From: Streptomyces sp. NBC_00250
GTDB lineage: Bacteria; Actinomycetota; Actinomycetes; Streptomycetales; Streptomycetaceae
NCBI RefSeq assembly: GCF_036192275.1
Contig: NZ_CP108088.1
Location: 6,511,501-6,575,500, forward strand
Length of the DNA stretch: 64,000 bases
Direction: 5' to 3'
A program made the translations under genes and the position numbers. The notes under the pieces are model-generated. The model was not told the DNA's origin, made no database searches, and worked only from the letters and a program-made list of their open reading frames with translations. Positions 25,082 through 34,028 of this stretch are shown here, piece after piece. Numbering within the stretch: the stretch's first letter is position 1; the number at the start of each line of letters is the position of its first letter.

Positions 25082-25786
25082 TCAGCGCATCTTTCCGCCC
25101 CGCGGCATCCGCATGCCCTTGGGCATCGGACCCTTCGGCAGCGGCATGTTGCTCATCAGGTCGCCCATCGCCCGCAGTCGGTCGTTGGCCGCCGTCACCT
25201 GCGGGCCGGTGAGCACCCGAGGCAGCTTGAGCATGGTCGTGCGGACCTTCTTGAGCGGCACCTGGCCCTCGCCGTCGCCGACGATGATGTCGGTCACCGG
25301 CACGTCCACCACGACGCGGTTCATCCGCTTCTTCTCGGCCGCGAGCAGAGGCTTCACCCGGTTCGGGTTGCCCTCCGCCACCAGCACGATGCCGGCCCGG
25401 CCGACCGCCCGGTGCACGACGTCCTGGCTGCGGTTCATCGCGACCGCGGGGGTCGTCGTCCAGCCGCGCCCGACGTTCTGCAGGACCGCCGCGGCAGCGC
25501 CCGGCTGGCCTTCCATCTGCCCGAAGGCCGCGCGCTCGGCGCGCCGCCCGAACACGATGGCCGCCGCCAGGAGCCCCAGGACGAAGCCCAGGATGCCCAG
25601 GTAGACCGGGTGACCGATCAGGAAGCCGATCGCGAGGAGGACACCGAGTACGACGATGCCCACGCCTGCGACGACAAGTCCGACCTTGGGGTCAGCCTTT
25701 CGGGTCATCTTGTACGTGAGGGCGATCTGCTTGAGCCGCCCCTGGTTCGCAGCGTCAGCGCTGCCCGTGTTTGCCTTCCTCGCCAT
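25082..25786 (-). CDS. DUF4191-family membrane protein
   Basis: 234 residues. After a basic N-terminus (MARKA, then QIALTYKMTRKADPKVG), two close hydrophobic helices occupy about residues 38-80 (VGIVVLGVLLAIGFLIG, then LGILGFVLGLLAAAIVF), and a soluble ~150-residue domain ends in a Met/Pro/Gly/Arg-rich tail. This matches the actinobacterial DUF4191 family usually found beside lipA. Function unknown, though the conserved linkage hints at a role around lipoate metabolism or the membrane-associated complex. A short gene separates it from lipA here. Confidence 0.88.
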   Translation of the reverse strand: MARKANTGSADAANQGRLKQIALTYKMTRKADPKVGLVVAGVGIVVLGVLLAIGFLIGHPVYLGILGFVLGLLAAAIVFGRRAERAAFGQMEGQPGAAAAVLQNVGRGWTTTPAVAMNRSQDVVHRAVGRAGIVLVAEGNPNRVKPLLAAEKKRMNRVVVDVPVTDIIVGDGEGQVPLKKVRTTMLKLPRVLTGPQVTAANDRLRAMGDLMSNMPLPKGPMPKGMRMPRGGKMR

Positions 25787-25796
25787 GTCCTGAAGT

Positions 25797-26012
25797 TTAC
25801 GTGGCCCGGGAAGTCCGGCCCGACGCGACCTCCATCACGTGCTGGGCCTCGACCCGGTCCTTGGCGCGGCGGCGGTCCTCCAGTACGGAGTTCCAGGCGT
25901 TGCGCCGGGCGGTGCGCTGCCCGGCGCCGAGGAGCAGTGACTCCACGGCCTTCAGGGCGTCGGTGACGGACGGGATCGCGGTGACGCGGACGTGCGTCGA
26001 TGCGGCCGGCAT
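25797..26012 (-). CDS. Small conserved hypothetical protein
   Basis: 71 residues from ATG 26012, with GGGAGGA six bases upstream, one of the better ribosome sites in this region. Composition is balanced, with an Arg-rich helical centre (QRTARRNAWNSVLEDRRRAKDRV). No recognised domain. The stop lies ten bases before the start of the DUF4191 gene, so the two are probably cotranscribed. It faces a ~250-base gap after lipA. Confidence 0.65.
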   Translation of the reverse strand: MPAASTHVRVTAIPSVTDALKAVESLLLGAGQRTARRNAWNSVLEDRRRAKDRVEAQHVMEVASGRTSRAT

Positions 26013-26234
26013 GTCGGGTCCTCCCTCGATTGCGGGTGAGACGAGGTGGGGGGAAGCGAGCGGTGGTGGCGGTGAGTGAAACCAGGCTCACAGACTGGTG
26101 TTACCAGCGCGTGACCCGGTGGTCAAACACTGATGAAACGTTGATGCGGCCATGCGGAGGAGTGCGGGAACGCAGACGCGGCCCGTACATCCCCGCTGAG
26201 CTGCGGGGGCGTACGAGCCGCGTCCGATCCGGCC

Positions 26235-26250
26235 ATTACCGGCCGGTAAT
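26235..26250. repeat. Perfect 16-bp palindrome 3' of lipA
   Basis: ATTACCGGCCGGTAAT has no loop, so it is a poor hairpin but a good dimeric-protein site. It lies 16 bases beyond the lipA stop within the ~250-base gap before the 71-residue gene. Confidence 0.4.
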
Positions 26251-26265
26251 CACTTGTGCTCCGAT

Positions 26266-27249
26266 TCACACAGCCTGAGTGGCGTTGTCGACCGCCTGCG
26301 CTCCGGCTCCGCTCCGCTTGTCCATCGCCTGCTGGAACAGACGCCCCGCGCGGTACGAGGAGCGGACCAGCGGGCCCGACATCACGCCGGAGAAACCGAT
26401 CTCGTCGGCCTCCTCCTTCAGCTCCACGAACTCCTGCGGCTTCACCCAGCGCTCCACGGGGTGGTGCCGGACGGAGGGGCGCAGGTACTGCGTGATCGTG
26501 ATCAGCTCGCAACCGGCGTCGTGCAGCTGCCGAAGCGCCTCGCTGACCTCTTCACGGGTCTCGCCCATGCCGAGGATCAGGTTCGACTTCGTGACCAGAC
26601 CGTAGTCTCGCGCCTTCGTGATGACGTCCAGCGAGCGCTCGTAACGGAAGCCCGGACGGATCCGCTTGAAGATCCGCGGCACCGTCTCCACGTTGTGCGC
26701 GAAGACCTCGGGGCGGGAGGCGAAGACCTCCGCCAGGAGCTCCGGCACCGCGTTGAAGTCGGGCGCGAGCAGCTCGACCTTGGTGCGGCCCTCGGCGCGC
26801 TCCGCCGTCTGCTGGTGGATCTGGCGCACGGTCTCCGCGTACAGCCAGGCGCCGCCGTCCTCCAGGTCGTCGCGCGCGACGCCGGTGATGGTGGCGTAGT
26901 TCAGGTCCATCGTGACGACGGACTCACCCACGCGGCGCGGCTCGTCACGGTCCAGCGCCTCGGGCTTGCCCGTGTCGATCTGGCAGAAATCGCAGCGCCG
27001 GGTGCACTGGTCACCGCCGATGAGGAAGGTCGCCTCGCGGTCCTCCCAGCACTCGAAGATGTTGGGACAGCCCGCCTCCTGGCAGACCGTGTGCAGGCCC
27101 TCGCTCTTCACGAGGCTCTGCATCTTCGTGTACTCGGGCCCCATCTTCGCCCGCGTCTTGATCCACTCGGGCTTGCGCTCGATGGGGGTCTGGGCGTTCC
27201 GGACCTCCAGGCGCAGCATCTTGCGTCCGTCGGGTGCGACTGCGGACAC
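26266..27249 (-). CDS. lipA: Lipoyl synthase
   Basis: 327 residues from GTG 27249, with AGGAG five bases upstream. Inserts two sulphurs into protein-bound octanoyl groups using two 4Fe-4S clusters. Auxiliary-cluster cysteines are in [12 protein letters not shown] and the radical-SAM cluster in CTRRCDFC. The C-terminal RSSY supplies the serine ligand of the auxiliary cluster. Length is normal (~320). Acts after LipB, 114 bases upstream in the same direction, on the lipoyl domains of E2 enzymes such as SucB in this window. Confidence 0.98.
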   Translation of the reverse strand: MSAVAPDGRKMLRLEVRNAQTPIERKPEWIKTRAKMGPEYTKMQSLVKSEGLHTVCQEAGCPNIFECWEDREATFLIGGDQCTRRCDFCQIDTGKPEALDRDEPRRVGESVVTMDLNYATITGVARDDLEDGGAWLYAETVRQIHQQTAERAEGRTKVELLAPDFNAVPELLAEVFASRPEVFAHNVETVPRIFKRIRPGFRYERSLDVITKARDYGLVTKSNLILGMGETREEVSEALRQLHDAGCELITITQYLRPSVRHHPVERWVKPQEFVELKEEADEIGFSGVMSGPLVRSSYRAGRLFQQAMDKRSGAGAQAVDNATQAV

Positions 27250-27363
27250 ATCGGCTCCTGTAGCTTCGATTCTTCGGCGCACACCAGGGTACGCCGTTGC
27301 TTCCCATGCCTTACTACGTCTGGCCAACCTCTGGCCAGCGCCCCGCATTCCTGCGGGCACTCC

Positions 27364-28179
27364 TCAGACCGAGGTCGTTTCCACCGGACGCTCGATCTCG
27401 CGCGGCTTCAGCTCCGCCTGCTCCAGGACCGCCCGCAGGTGCTTCTCCACGACCGGGAGCACCTCCTCGACCGGGACGTCCCGACCCAGCTCGTTGGCGA
27501 ACGAGGTGACGCCCGCGTCGCGGATGCCGCACGGGATGATCCGGTCGAACCACGCGTTGTCCGGGTTCACGTTGAGCGAGAAGCCGTGCATCGTGACGCC
27601 CTTGGCGACCCGGATGCCGATCGCCGCCAGCTTCCGGTCCTCGCGGCGCTGGCCTGCGTTGGACGGGGCGTACTCCGGGCCGTTCAGACGGGGGTCGAAC
27701 TCCTCGTCCGTCAGCCGCGGGTCGAAGTCGAGGGAGAGTCCGCCGAGCGCCGGCCGCTTCTCCACCGGGTCGCCGAGCACCCAGACCCCGCTGCGGCCCT
27801 CGACGCGGGTCGTCTCCAGGCCGAACTCGGCGGCGGTGAGGATCAGCGCCTCCTCCAGGCGGCGGACGTGCGCGACGACGTCCACCGGGCGGGGCAGCTT
27901 CATGATCGGGTAGCCGACCAGCTGGCCGGGTCCGTGCCAGGTGATCTTGCCGCCGCGGTCGACGTCCACCACGGGCGTTCCGTCGAGCGGGCGCTCGTTC
28001 TCCGCCGTGCGCCGTCCGGCCGTGTAGACCGGCGGGTGCTCGAGGAGCAGACAGGTGTCGTCGATCTCGTCGGCGAACCGCGCGGCGTGCACTTCGCGCT
28101 GCTTGTCCCAGGCCACCTGGTAGTCGACGGCTTCCGCGCCGAAACCAAGGCGGACGAATCGCAGCTCACTCACGGCCAT
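27364..28179 (-). CDS. lipB: Octanoyl-[ACP]:protein N-octanoyltransferase
   Basis: 271 residues. Transfers octanoate from acyl carrier protein to the lipoyl-domain lysine, the first step of lipoate synthesis. [30 protein letters not shown], the catalytic Lys in [10 protein letters not shown] and the catalytic Cys in [13 protein letters not shown] are all present. The protein has a streptomycete insertion near [14 protein letters not shown]. Either ATG 28179 or GTG 28173 could initiate; AGGAGGAGG precedes both. Divergent from the regulator at 28509 across a 329-base gap with direct repeats. Confidence 0.97.
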   Translation of the reverse strand: MAVSELRFVRLGFGAEAVDYQVAWDKQREVHAARFADEIDDTCLLLEHPPVYTAGRRTAENERPLDGTPVVDVDRGGKITWHGPGQLVGYPIMKLPRPVDVVAHVRRLEEALILTAAEFGLETTRVEGRSGVWVLGDPVEKRPALGGLSLDFDPRLTDEEFDPRLNGPEYAPSNAGQRREDRKLAAIGIRVAKGVTMHGFSLNVNPDNAWFDRIIPCGIRDAGVTSFANELGRDVPVEEVLPVVEKHLRAVLEQAELKPREIERPVETTSV

Positions 28180-28508
28180 GCCTCCTCCTGGGTGCCGGGG
28201 TCCGGACTCCGGGGATCATCCCGGGCCGGTGCGGCACCATGCGTCATTCGCGCCCATGCCACTGTACGGCGGTGCCGGGGACGGCCCTCCGGCAGGTGGA
28301 CGGGGGCCGCGTCCGGCAGGTGGGCGGTCCGTCCTCCGGCAGGTGGCTGGGGACACCTACGTCAGCGATGCCGTCAATCCTCACACGATCGGATGAATGT
28401 GGGGCGAAGGTGGCGGTACGGGCCGTGAGGACCGCTAAATTCACGCCGTTCCATGAGGGTCCGACGGGGCTGCCGTCCGGACCCGGAAGGCAGGAGACCG
28501 CACAGCTG
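28180..28508. other. Intergenic region between lipB and a regulator gene
   Basis: Divergent promoter region of 329 bases. It contains three direct copies of TCCGGCAGGTGG (see the repeat entry), a -10-like TAAATT at 28436-28441, and an AGGAG 12 bases before ATG 28509. No gene is convincing here. Confidence 0.6.
28288..28346 (+). repeat. Three direct repeats TCCGGCAGGTGG
   Basis: Identical 12-mers start at 28288, 28312 and 28335, that is at 24- and 23-base spacing, close to two helical turns. Such phasing suits cooperative binding by one regulator on one DNA face. Confidence 0.65.
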
Positions 28509-30065
28509 ATGACGGAACGACCACCGCAGCGCATCCCGAACCGCCAGCTCGCCGCGCTCATCGCCGAAGCGGGGTTCTCCCATGCGGGCCTGGCGAGACG
28601 GGTGGACCAGCTCGGTCTGGAACACGGTCTCGACCTGCGGTACGACAAGACCTCGGTGACCCGCTGGCTCCGCGGCCAGCAGCCGCGCGGCACCACCCCC
28701 GCGCTCATCGCCGAGGTCTTCACCCGTCGCCTCGGGCGCCGGCTCTCCGCCCAGGACCTCGGCCTCGACGCCTGCGCCCCCGTCTACGCGGGCCTGGAGT
28801 TCGCCGCGACCCCCGAAGAGGCCGTCGACATCGTCAGCGGGCTCTGGCGCAAGGACTCCGGCAGCCACGCCGAACTCCGCAAGATCGCCTTCACCCCGGC
28901 GGGGCTGGTCGTCCCCAGCCGCGACTGGCTGATCGGCCGCGCCGACGACCGGGTGGCGCGCGGGGACCAGCCGCCCGGCCTCCGCTCCCCTTCCGCGCCC
29001 CCCTCCGCCGCCTCGTCCGCCTCCTCCGGTGTCACCGCCGAGCCCCGGCTCCCGCACGACCCGCGCATCGCCCACGACCCACGCCTCACCCACGACCCCC
29101 GGGTGCCGCCCCAGGGGCGCTTCTCCGTGCCCCGGCAGCGCGGTACGGACCGGGGGCCCGGCCAGCGGGTCTCCAGCGGCGACATCGCCGCCCTGCGCTC
29201 CGTCGGCGAACTGTTCCGCACCCTCGACCACGCCTACGGCGGCGGCCACGCCCGCCAGGCGCTCGTCCGCTACCTGGAGCACGAGGCCGAGCCGATGCTG
29301 CGCGGGACGTACGGGGAGTCCGTCGGCCGCCGCCTCTTCGCCGCGGCCGCCGACCTGACCCGGCTGGCCGGCTGGACCTCGTACGACATCGCCGCCCACG
29401 GCCTCGCCCAGCGCTACTTCGTCCAGGCGCTGCGCCTCGCCCAGGCCGCCGGGGACCGGGCCTACGGCTCGTACGTGCTCCTCACCATGAGCTGCCAGGC
29501 CGTCTACCTCGGCCACGGACGGGAGGCCGTGCAGCTCGCCCGGGTCGCCCAGCAGGGCGTCGGGCCGGCCGCCCCGCCCGTCGTCCAGGCGATGCTGCAC
29601 GCGGTCGAGGCGCGCGGGCACGCGGTCCTCAGTGAGGCACGTGCGTGCAGTGCCTCGCTCGTACGGGCCGAGCGGGCCCTCGAAGCGGCCCGGCCCGGCG
29701 ACGAGGTGCCGTACTGGGCCCGGATGTTCGACGAGGCCCAGCTCGCCGACGAGCTCGGACACTGCCACCGCGACCTCCAGCAGTACCGCCCCGCCGCCCA
29801 GCACGCCGAACGCGCCCTCCAGCTCCGCGCCCCCGGCTTCGCCCGCAGCCGCCTCTTCTGCCGGGTGGTCCTGGCGACGTCGCGCCTGGCGCTCGGTGAA
29901 CTGGACCAGGCGTGCGCGCTCGGCGCGGAGGCCGCGCAGCAGGCATCGGAGATGCGCTCGGCGCGCGCGGTGGAGTACGTACGCGACTTCGAACGCCGCC
30001 TGGAGCCGTACCGCGACGCGGCGGCGGCCCGCACGTACCGGGACCGGGTGGCCGCCATCGGGTGA
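28509..30065 (+). CDS. Helix-turn-helix / TPR-type regulator (NsdA-like)
   Basis: 518 residues from ATG 28509. Residues ~8-85 form an N-terminal DNA-binding-like segment (NRQLAALIAEAGFSHAGLARRV, then KTSVTRWLRGQQPRG). A Pro/Ser-rich linker carries three near-repeats (DPRIAHDPRLTHDPRV), and the C-terminal ~300 residues are helical TPR-like repeats (AAHGLAQRYFVQALRLAQAAG, AVQLARVAQQG, AERALQLRAP). This architecture is that of streptomycete regulators related to NsdA/NsdB, which influence sporulation and antibiotic production. The specific role here is not known. Direct repeats lie upstream of it and may be its operator. Confidence 0.8.
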   Translation: MTERPPQRIPNRQLAALIAEAGFSHAGLARRVDQLGLEHGLDLRYDKTSVTRWLRGQQPRGTTPALIAEVFTRRLGRRLSAQDLGLDACAPVYAGLEFAATPEEAVDIVSGLWRKDSGSHAELRKIAFTPAGLVVPSRDWLIGRADDRVARGDQPPGLRSPSAPPSAASSASSGVTAEPRLPHDPRIAHDPRLTHDPRVPPQGRFSVPRQRGTDRGPGQRVSSGDIAALRSVGELFRTLDHAYGGGHARQALVRYLEHEAEPMLRGTYGESVGRRLFAAAADLTRLAGWTSYDIAAHGLAQRYFVQALRLAQAAGDRAYGSYVLLTMSCQAVYLGHGREAVQLARVAQQGVGPAAPPVVQAMLHAVEARGHAVLSEARACSASLVRAERALEAARPGDEVPYWARMFDEAQLADELGHCHRDLQQYRPAAQHAERALQLRAPGFARSRLFCRVVLATSRLALGELDQACALGAEAAQQASEMRSARAVEYVRDFERRLEPYRDAAAARTYRDRVAAIG

Positions 30066-30154
30066 CCCCCCGGCCCCGGTCCCGTGCAGGGCCGCGCCCC
30101 ACCCCGCTCCCGCCGTGCGGGCACGCCCCCGGTGGGACGCGGGCCCGCGACGGG

Positions 30155-31534
30155 TTACGCCGCCTCCTCCGCCAGAGGTTGCGACGGGAGGCGGATGCCC
30201 AGGTCCGTCAGGAGTTCGTGGGCCGCGCGGTGGCCCGAGGCCAGGGCGCCCTGGAGGGTGCTCGTGGCCCGGTGGTCCCCGCAGACGTACAGGCCCGACA
30301 GCAGCCGGACCGAGCGGTGTGCGTCGTGCGGTGGGGCCATCGCCGGGACCGCGTCCGGCGTGTGGCGCATTCCGAGCAGCTCCCACTCGTCGGTCGACGT
30401 GCCGTACAGCGTGGCGAGGTGCTTGCGGACCCGCCGTTCCGTGTCGTCCGGTGGTGTTCCGTGCACCGTCGAGGTGATCAGGGTCCGGCCCTCAGGCGCC
30501 CGCCCCGGGTCGACCGCGCTCATCACCGCGGTGTGGGCCACCGGCCCGCCCGGGTCGGACTCCAGGAGCAGCGTCGGGTCCGCCGTCGGCGCCACCGGCG
30601 CCGTGTGGTGGAGCACCGTCACGGAGTGGAAGGCAGGCCGACGCAGACCGGGCAGCAGCTCGGCCGCCGTCCGCGCCCCCGTCGCGAGGACGACCGACCG
30701 GCAGCGGAACACCCCGTGCTCCGCCGTCGTGACCCGCGAGATCGACGCCTCCGTGACCCGGACTCCGGTATGGACCGTGCCCGGCGGAAGTGCCGCCGCG
30801 AGCCGCTCCGGGAGCGCCGCCGACCCGCCTTCGGGGGTGGCCAGCCTGCCCCGGGCGAAGGCGCGCAGCGCGAGGTCCGCGCGGCGGCTCGACGTGCCCA
30901 GGTCCGGGTCGCCGAGGAGCGCCGCGAGCAGCGGCCGCAGCACGCCCTGCACGGTCCTGGCGGGCAGCCGGGCGGTCAGTGCCTCGCGCGCGGTCCGTTC
31001 GGGGCGGGCCAGGATCCGCTGCGTCGGGGTCGCCGCGAGCCGGACGAGGGAGGCGCCGAGCCGCGCCTGGTCGAGCGAGGCGGCCGGATGCCGGGGGGCG
31101 CTCGCGAGGGCGCGCGCCACGCTGAACGCTCCCCCCACGCTCCGGTGCCCCGCACTCCGGTGCCCCACGGCCGCCCGGCGCGGGTGCGGGGCGCCCCACC
31201 GCGCGTACCGGCCGTCGCTGTGCACGAGCACCCCCGGGGCGAACGGCCGCAGGACCAGGCCGTCGAGCCCCGGGACCGCCCGCAGCTCCTCGTACGACAC
31301 GGTGAGCAGCGGCCCGACCCGGTCGAGCAGGAAGCCGTCGACGGCCTCGGTCGCCATCCGGCCCCCGAGCCGGGGTTCCGCCTCCAGGACGGCGACGGAG
31401 AGCCCGGCGTCGGTCAGCCGGCGGGCGGCGGCGAGTCCCGCGACCCCGGCTCCCACGATCACGACGTCGACGGTCTGCGCGACGTCGACGTCCGTACGCT
31501 GTGCGGTCCTTGCGCTGTCTGCGCTGTTGAGCAC
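30155..31534 (-). CDS. FAD-dependent oxidoreductase (phytoene desaturase/amine oxidase-like)
   Basis: 459 residues from GTG 31534, with GGGGAGGGG upstream. The N-terminal Rossmann motif VVIVGAGVAGLAAARRL and EAEPRLGGRM form the FAD-binding site. LYVCGDHRATSTLQGALASG near the C-terminus closes the fold. This belongs to the NAD(P)/FAD oxidoreductase group that includes phytoene desaturases and amine oxidases. No carotenoid genes are nearby. Downstream of it on the same strand no gene follows; the next minus-strand gene upstream is a nucleotide-sugar epimerase-like enzyme 210 bases away. Confidence 0.88.
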   Translation of the reverse strand: MLNSADSARTAQRTDVDVAQTVDVVIVGAGVAGLAAARRLTDAGLSVAVLEAEPRLGGRMATEAVDGFLLDRVGPLLTVSYEELRAVPGLDGLVLRPFAPGVLVHSDGRYARWGAPHPRRAAVGHRSAGHRSVGGAFSVARALASAPRHPAASLDQARLGASLVRLAATPTQRILARPERTAREALTARLPARTVQGVLRPLLAALLGDPDLGTSSRRADLALRAFARGRLATPEGGSAALPERLAAALPPGTVHTGVRVTEASISRVTTAEHGVFRCRSVVLATGARTAAELLPGLRRPAFHSVTVLHHTAPVAPTADPTLLLESDPGGPVAHTAVMSAVDPGRAPEGRTLITSTVHGTPPDDTERRVRKHLATLYGTSTDEWELLGMRHTPDAVPAMAPPHDAHRSVRLLSGLYVCGDHRATSTLQGALASGHRAAHELLTDLGIRLPSQPLAEEAA

Positions 31535-31744
31535 GTGCCCCTCCCCAGGTCGGCGCGGCCGGTGGGAGGCCTATGCCCCCAACAAGCCTCCGGAATGCCC
31601 GAGTTCGCCGTTCATGTCGAGCCTAGGCAGCGCTCCCACGGGTGCCAGCCGCGCGCACCGGGGTGCGTGCGGCACGGGGGAGCGCAGAGGGGGCGGGAGG
31701 AGGGGGCGGAGGAGGGGGCGGGAAGGGCGGGAGTCGTGCGCCGT

Positions 31745-32656
31745 TCAGCGCGCCGCCGCCCTGATCGAGTCGTCGATCGTCGGGAACGCGAACTCGAAAC
31801 CGGTCTCCAACAGCCGTCCCGGCAGCACCCGCTGACTGCCCAGCACGTCCTGCGCGAAGTCCCCGAGCACCACCTTCAGGGCGGGCGCGGGCACCGTGAA
31901 GAGGGTCGGCCGGCGCAGGACGCGGCCCATCGCCGCGGTCACCTCGCGGTTGGTGACCGGCTCGGGGGCGGTCAGGTTCACCGGGCCCGAGAGCGACGGG
32001 GTGTCGACGAGATGGCGCAGGGCGGCCACCTCGTCGTGGAGGGAGATGTACGACCAGTACTGACGGCCGTCGCCCATCCGCCCGCCGAGCCCGGCGCGGA
32101 ACAGCGGGAACAGCCGCCCCCAGGCCCCGCCCTCGCGCGCCACGACCAGGCCCGTACGGGCGTAGGTGACGCGGATGCCGGCCTCCTCGGCGGGGGCCGC
32201 GGCGGCCTCCCACTCCACGCAGACCGAGGGCAGGAAGCCCGTGCCCGCCGGGGCGCTCTCGTCCACCGCGCGGCTGCCGGTGTCCCCGTACCAGCCGAGC
32301 GCCGTGCCGCAGACCAGGCTCTCCGGCGGCTCCGCGAGCGAGGCGAGGGCCTGGGCGATCGCCGTCGTGCCGAGCACCCGGCTGTCCCGGATCTCCTGCT
32401 TGTACGCCTCGTTCCAGCGGCGCTCGCCGACCCCGGCGCCCGCCAGGTGTACGACCGAGTCCACGCCGACCAGCCCGGCGGCGTCGACGTACAGCCGCTT
32501 CGGGTCCCACTCGACCTCGTCGGCGGTCCTGGCGGGCCGGCGCACGAGCCGGACGACGTCATGGCCGTCGGCGCGCAGGGAGCGGACGAGGGCGGTGCCG
32601 ATGAGCCCGGAGGCGCCGGTGACGGCGACACGCTTGCGAGTGGCGGAACGCTGCAT
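31745..32656 (-). CDS. TIGR01777-type NAD(P)-binding epimerase (YfcH/SulA-like)
   Basis: 303 residues from ATG 32656, with AGGA eight bases before. RVAVTGASGLIG is the extended-SDR nucleotide site. DSVVHLAGAGVG, RWNEAYKQEIRDSRVLGT, GTALGWYGDTG and the late GRLLETGFEFAFP are the hallmarks of the TIGR01777 family, whose members occur near cell-division or haem genes in other bacteria but whose reaction is unproven. Divergent from the GNAT gene with starts 48 bases apart. Confidence 0.9.
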   Translation of the reverse strand: MQRSATRKRVAVTGASGLIGTALVRSLRADGHDVVRLVRRPARTADEVEWDPKRLYVDAAGLVGVDSVVHLAGAGVGERRWNEAYKQEIRDSRVLGTTAIAQALASLAEPPESLVCGTALGWYGDTGSRAVDESAPAGTGFLPSVCVEWEAAAAPAEEAGIRVTYARTGLVVAREGGAWGRLFPLFRAGLGGRMGDGRQYWSYISLHDEVAALRHLVDTPSLSGPVNLTAPEPVTNREVTAAMGRVLRRPTLFTVPAPALKVVLGDFAQDVLGSQRVLPGRLLETGFEFAFPTIDDSIRAAAR

Positions 32657-32703
32657 GGGCACCATCCTGCCCTCCCCGGCCGGCACGTGGCACAGTGGCC
32701 GCC

Positions 32704-33207
32704 ATGATCGTGCCGGAGACGCTGATACGCCCCGCCGGACCCGCGGACGACGCCGCCCTCGCCGAGCTCGACCGGGCCGCCTGGTCGACCCTGCACGCGG
32801 TGCTGCCCGCCCCGGTCCCGCCGTACGGGCCCTTCTTCGACGACCGCCATCTGCCCGGGGACTACCTCCTCGCCGTGCGCGAGGGCGTGATCGTCGGCTA
32901 CATCCGGGTGGTGCCGCCGACCCCGCTCGCCGCCACCGCCCACGTCCGGCAGATCCAGGGCCTCGTGGTCGCCGAGTCCGCGCGGGGGCTCGGTGTGGCC
33001 CGAACGCTGCTGCGGGCCGCGATGGACAAGGCGCGGGCGGACGGCGCCGTGCGGATGACGCTCCGGGTGCTCGGTCACAACGCCCCGGCCCGCGCGCTCT
33101 ACGCCTCCGAGGGCTTCGCGGTCGAGGGCGTCCTGCCGGGGGAGCTCTTCCTGGCCGGGGCGTACGTGGACGACGTCCTCATGGGCCGGTCACTCGCCAC
33201 CCGCTGA
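32704..33207 (+). CDS. GNAT-family N-acetyltransferase
   Basis: 167 residues from ATG 32704. IQGLVVAESARGLGVARTLLRAA carries the Q/RxxGxG/A acetyl-CoA loop, and HNAPARALYASEGF is the C-terminal signature. The substrate is unknown. Convergent with the TetR gene, overlapping it by 18 bases. Confidence 0.9.
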   Translation: MIVPETLIRPAGPADDAALAELDRAAWSTLHAVLPAPVPPYGPFFDDRHLPGDYLLAVREGVIVGYIRVVPPTPLAATAHVRQIQGLVVAESARGLGVARTLLRAAMDKARADGAVRMTLRVLGHNAPARALYASEGFAVEGVLPGELFLAGAYVDDVLMGRSLATR

Positions 33208-33885
33208 ACCCGGGTTCAACAGCCGCATCCCGCCCATCAGTTCCCGCAGGCACCGGACCGCGAGCTCCGCCGGGGCGCCCTCGCCGCGTACCGGTGCATC
33301 CGTCTCCGCCCAGGACTCCAGGGCGATCCGGATGGCGTCCGTGGCCGCCGCCGCCGCGAGCCGTACCTCCAGCGGGTCCGCGCCCGGTCCCGCGAGCCCG
33401 GCGACGACCTCCCGCAGCCGCTCCTCCGACTCCTGGTTGACCCGGTACCAGACGGCCCGCAGCGCCGGGTCCTCGGCAGCCGCGCGCAGCAGCCCGCGCG
33501 TCCAGCGCAGCCCCTCCTCCGCGGCCGCGTCCCCGGGGGTCAGCGACGCGGCGATCGAGCGCTCGAGGGCCTCGGGAAGTCCCGCGCCCGGTTCCGTCGT
33601 CGCCGTCGTCGCCGTCGTGGCCGTCGCGGCGAGGAGTTCGCGCCAGCGGTCGCCGCCGCCCGCGAGGAGCGGGGCCACGGCGTCCTGCTTGGAGCGGAAG
33701 TACCGGTAGAAGGTGCGCAGGGCGACCCCGGCCCGCAGGGCGATGTCCTCGGCCGTGGTGCCGTCGGGGCCGTGCTCCGTGAAGAGCTCGGCGGCGGCGC
33801 GCGCGATGTCCAGCTGGGTGGCGGCCTTGCGGCGCTCCGTCAGCGTCCGGGTGGGGGGCGTGGCGCCCTCGGGCTTGGTGCTCAC
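33190..33885 (-). CDS. TetR-family transcriptional regulator
   Basis: 231 residues from GTG 33885. The N-terminal helix-turn-helix (GTTAEDIALRAGVALRTFYRYFRSK at about residues 40-64) is typical of TetR. The C-terminal domain contains an Ala/Thr dipeptide run (ATTATTATT) in a loop. It is divergent from the SDR gene at 34029, and two short inverted repeats lie between them, so it likely represses the SDR and itself. The upstream GTG/ATG candidates would swallow the promoter and are not used. Confidence 0.9.
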   Translation of the reverse strand: MSTKPEGATPPTRTLTERRKAATQLDIARAAAELFTEHGPDGTTAEDIALRAGVALRTFYRYFRSKQDAVAPLLAGGGDRWRELLAATATTATTATTEPGAGLPEALERSIAASLTPGDAAAEEGLRWTRGLLRAAAEDPALRAVWYRVNQESEERLREVVAGLAGPGADPLEVRLAAAAATDAIRIALESWAETDAPVRGEGAPAELAVRCLRELMGGMRLLNPGSAGGE

Positions 33886-33917
33886 CGTACGAAGCGTACG
33901 CCCGGGGCCTGTCAGAC

Positions 33918-33932
33918 GTGCACGATGTGCAC
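33918..33932. promoter_or_regulatory. Inverted repeat between TetR and SDR genes
   Basis: GTGCAC-gat-GTGCAC forms a 15-bp dyad 33 bases upstream of the TetR start, a position suited to autoregulation. Confidence 0.45.
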
Positions 33933-33944
33933 GGAGTGCAACTA

Positions 33945-33959
33945 TGGCAAAACGTGCCA
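33945..33959. promoter_or_regulatory. Second inverted repeat between TetR and SDR genes
   Basis: TGGCA-n5-TGCCA, 12 bases beyond the first dyad. On the minus strand it contains a -35-like TTGCCA that pairs with CATCGT 17 bases downstream, a candidate TetR promoter. Confidence 0.4.
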
Positions 33960-34028
33960 CTTGGGCGTACGGTGGCAGCCTCCCCCGGAAGATCCCGGTC
34001 GGAAGACCGACATCGAGAGGTTGCCGCC

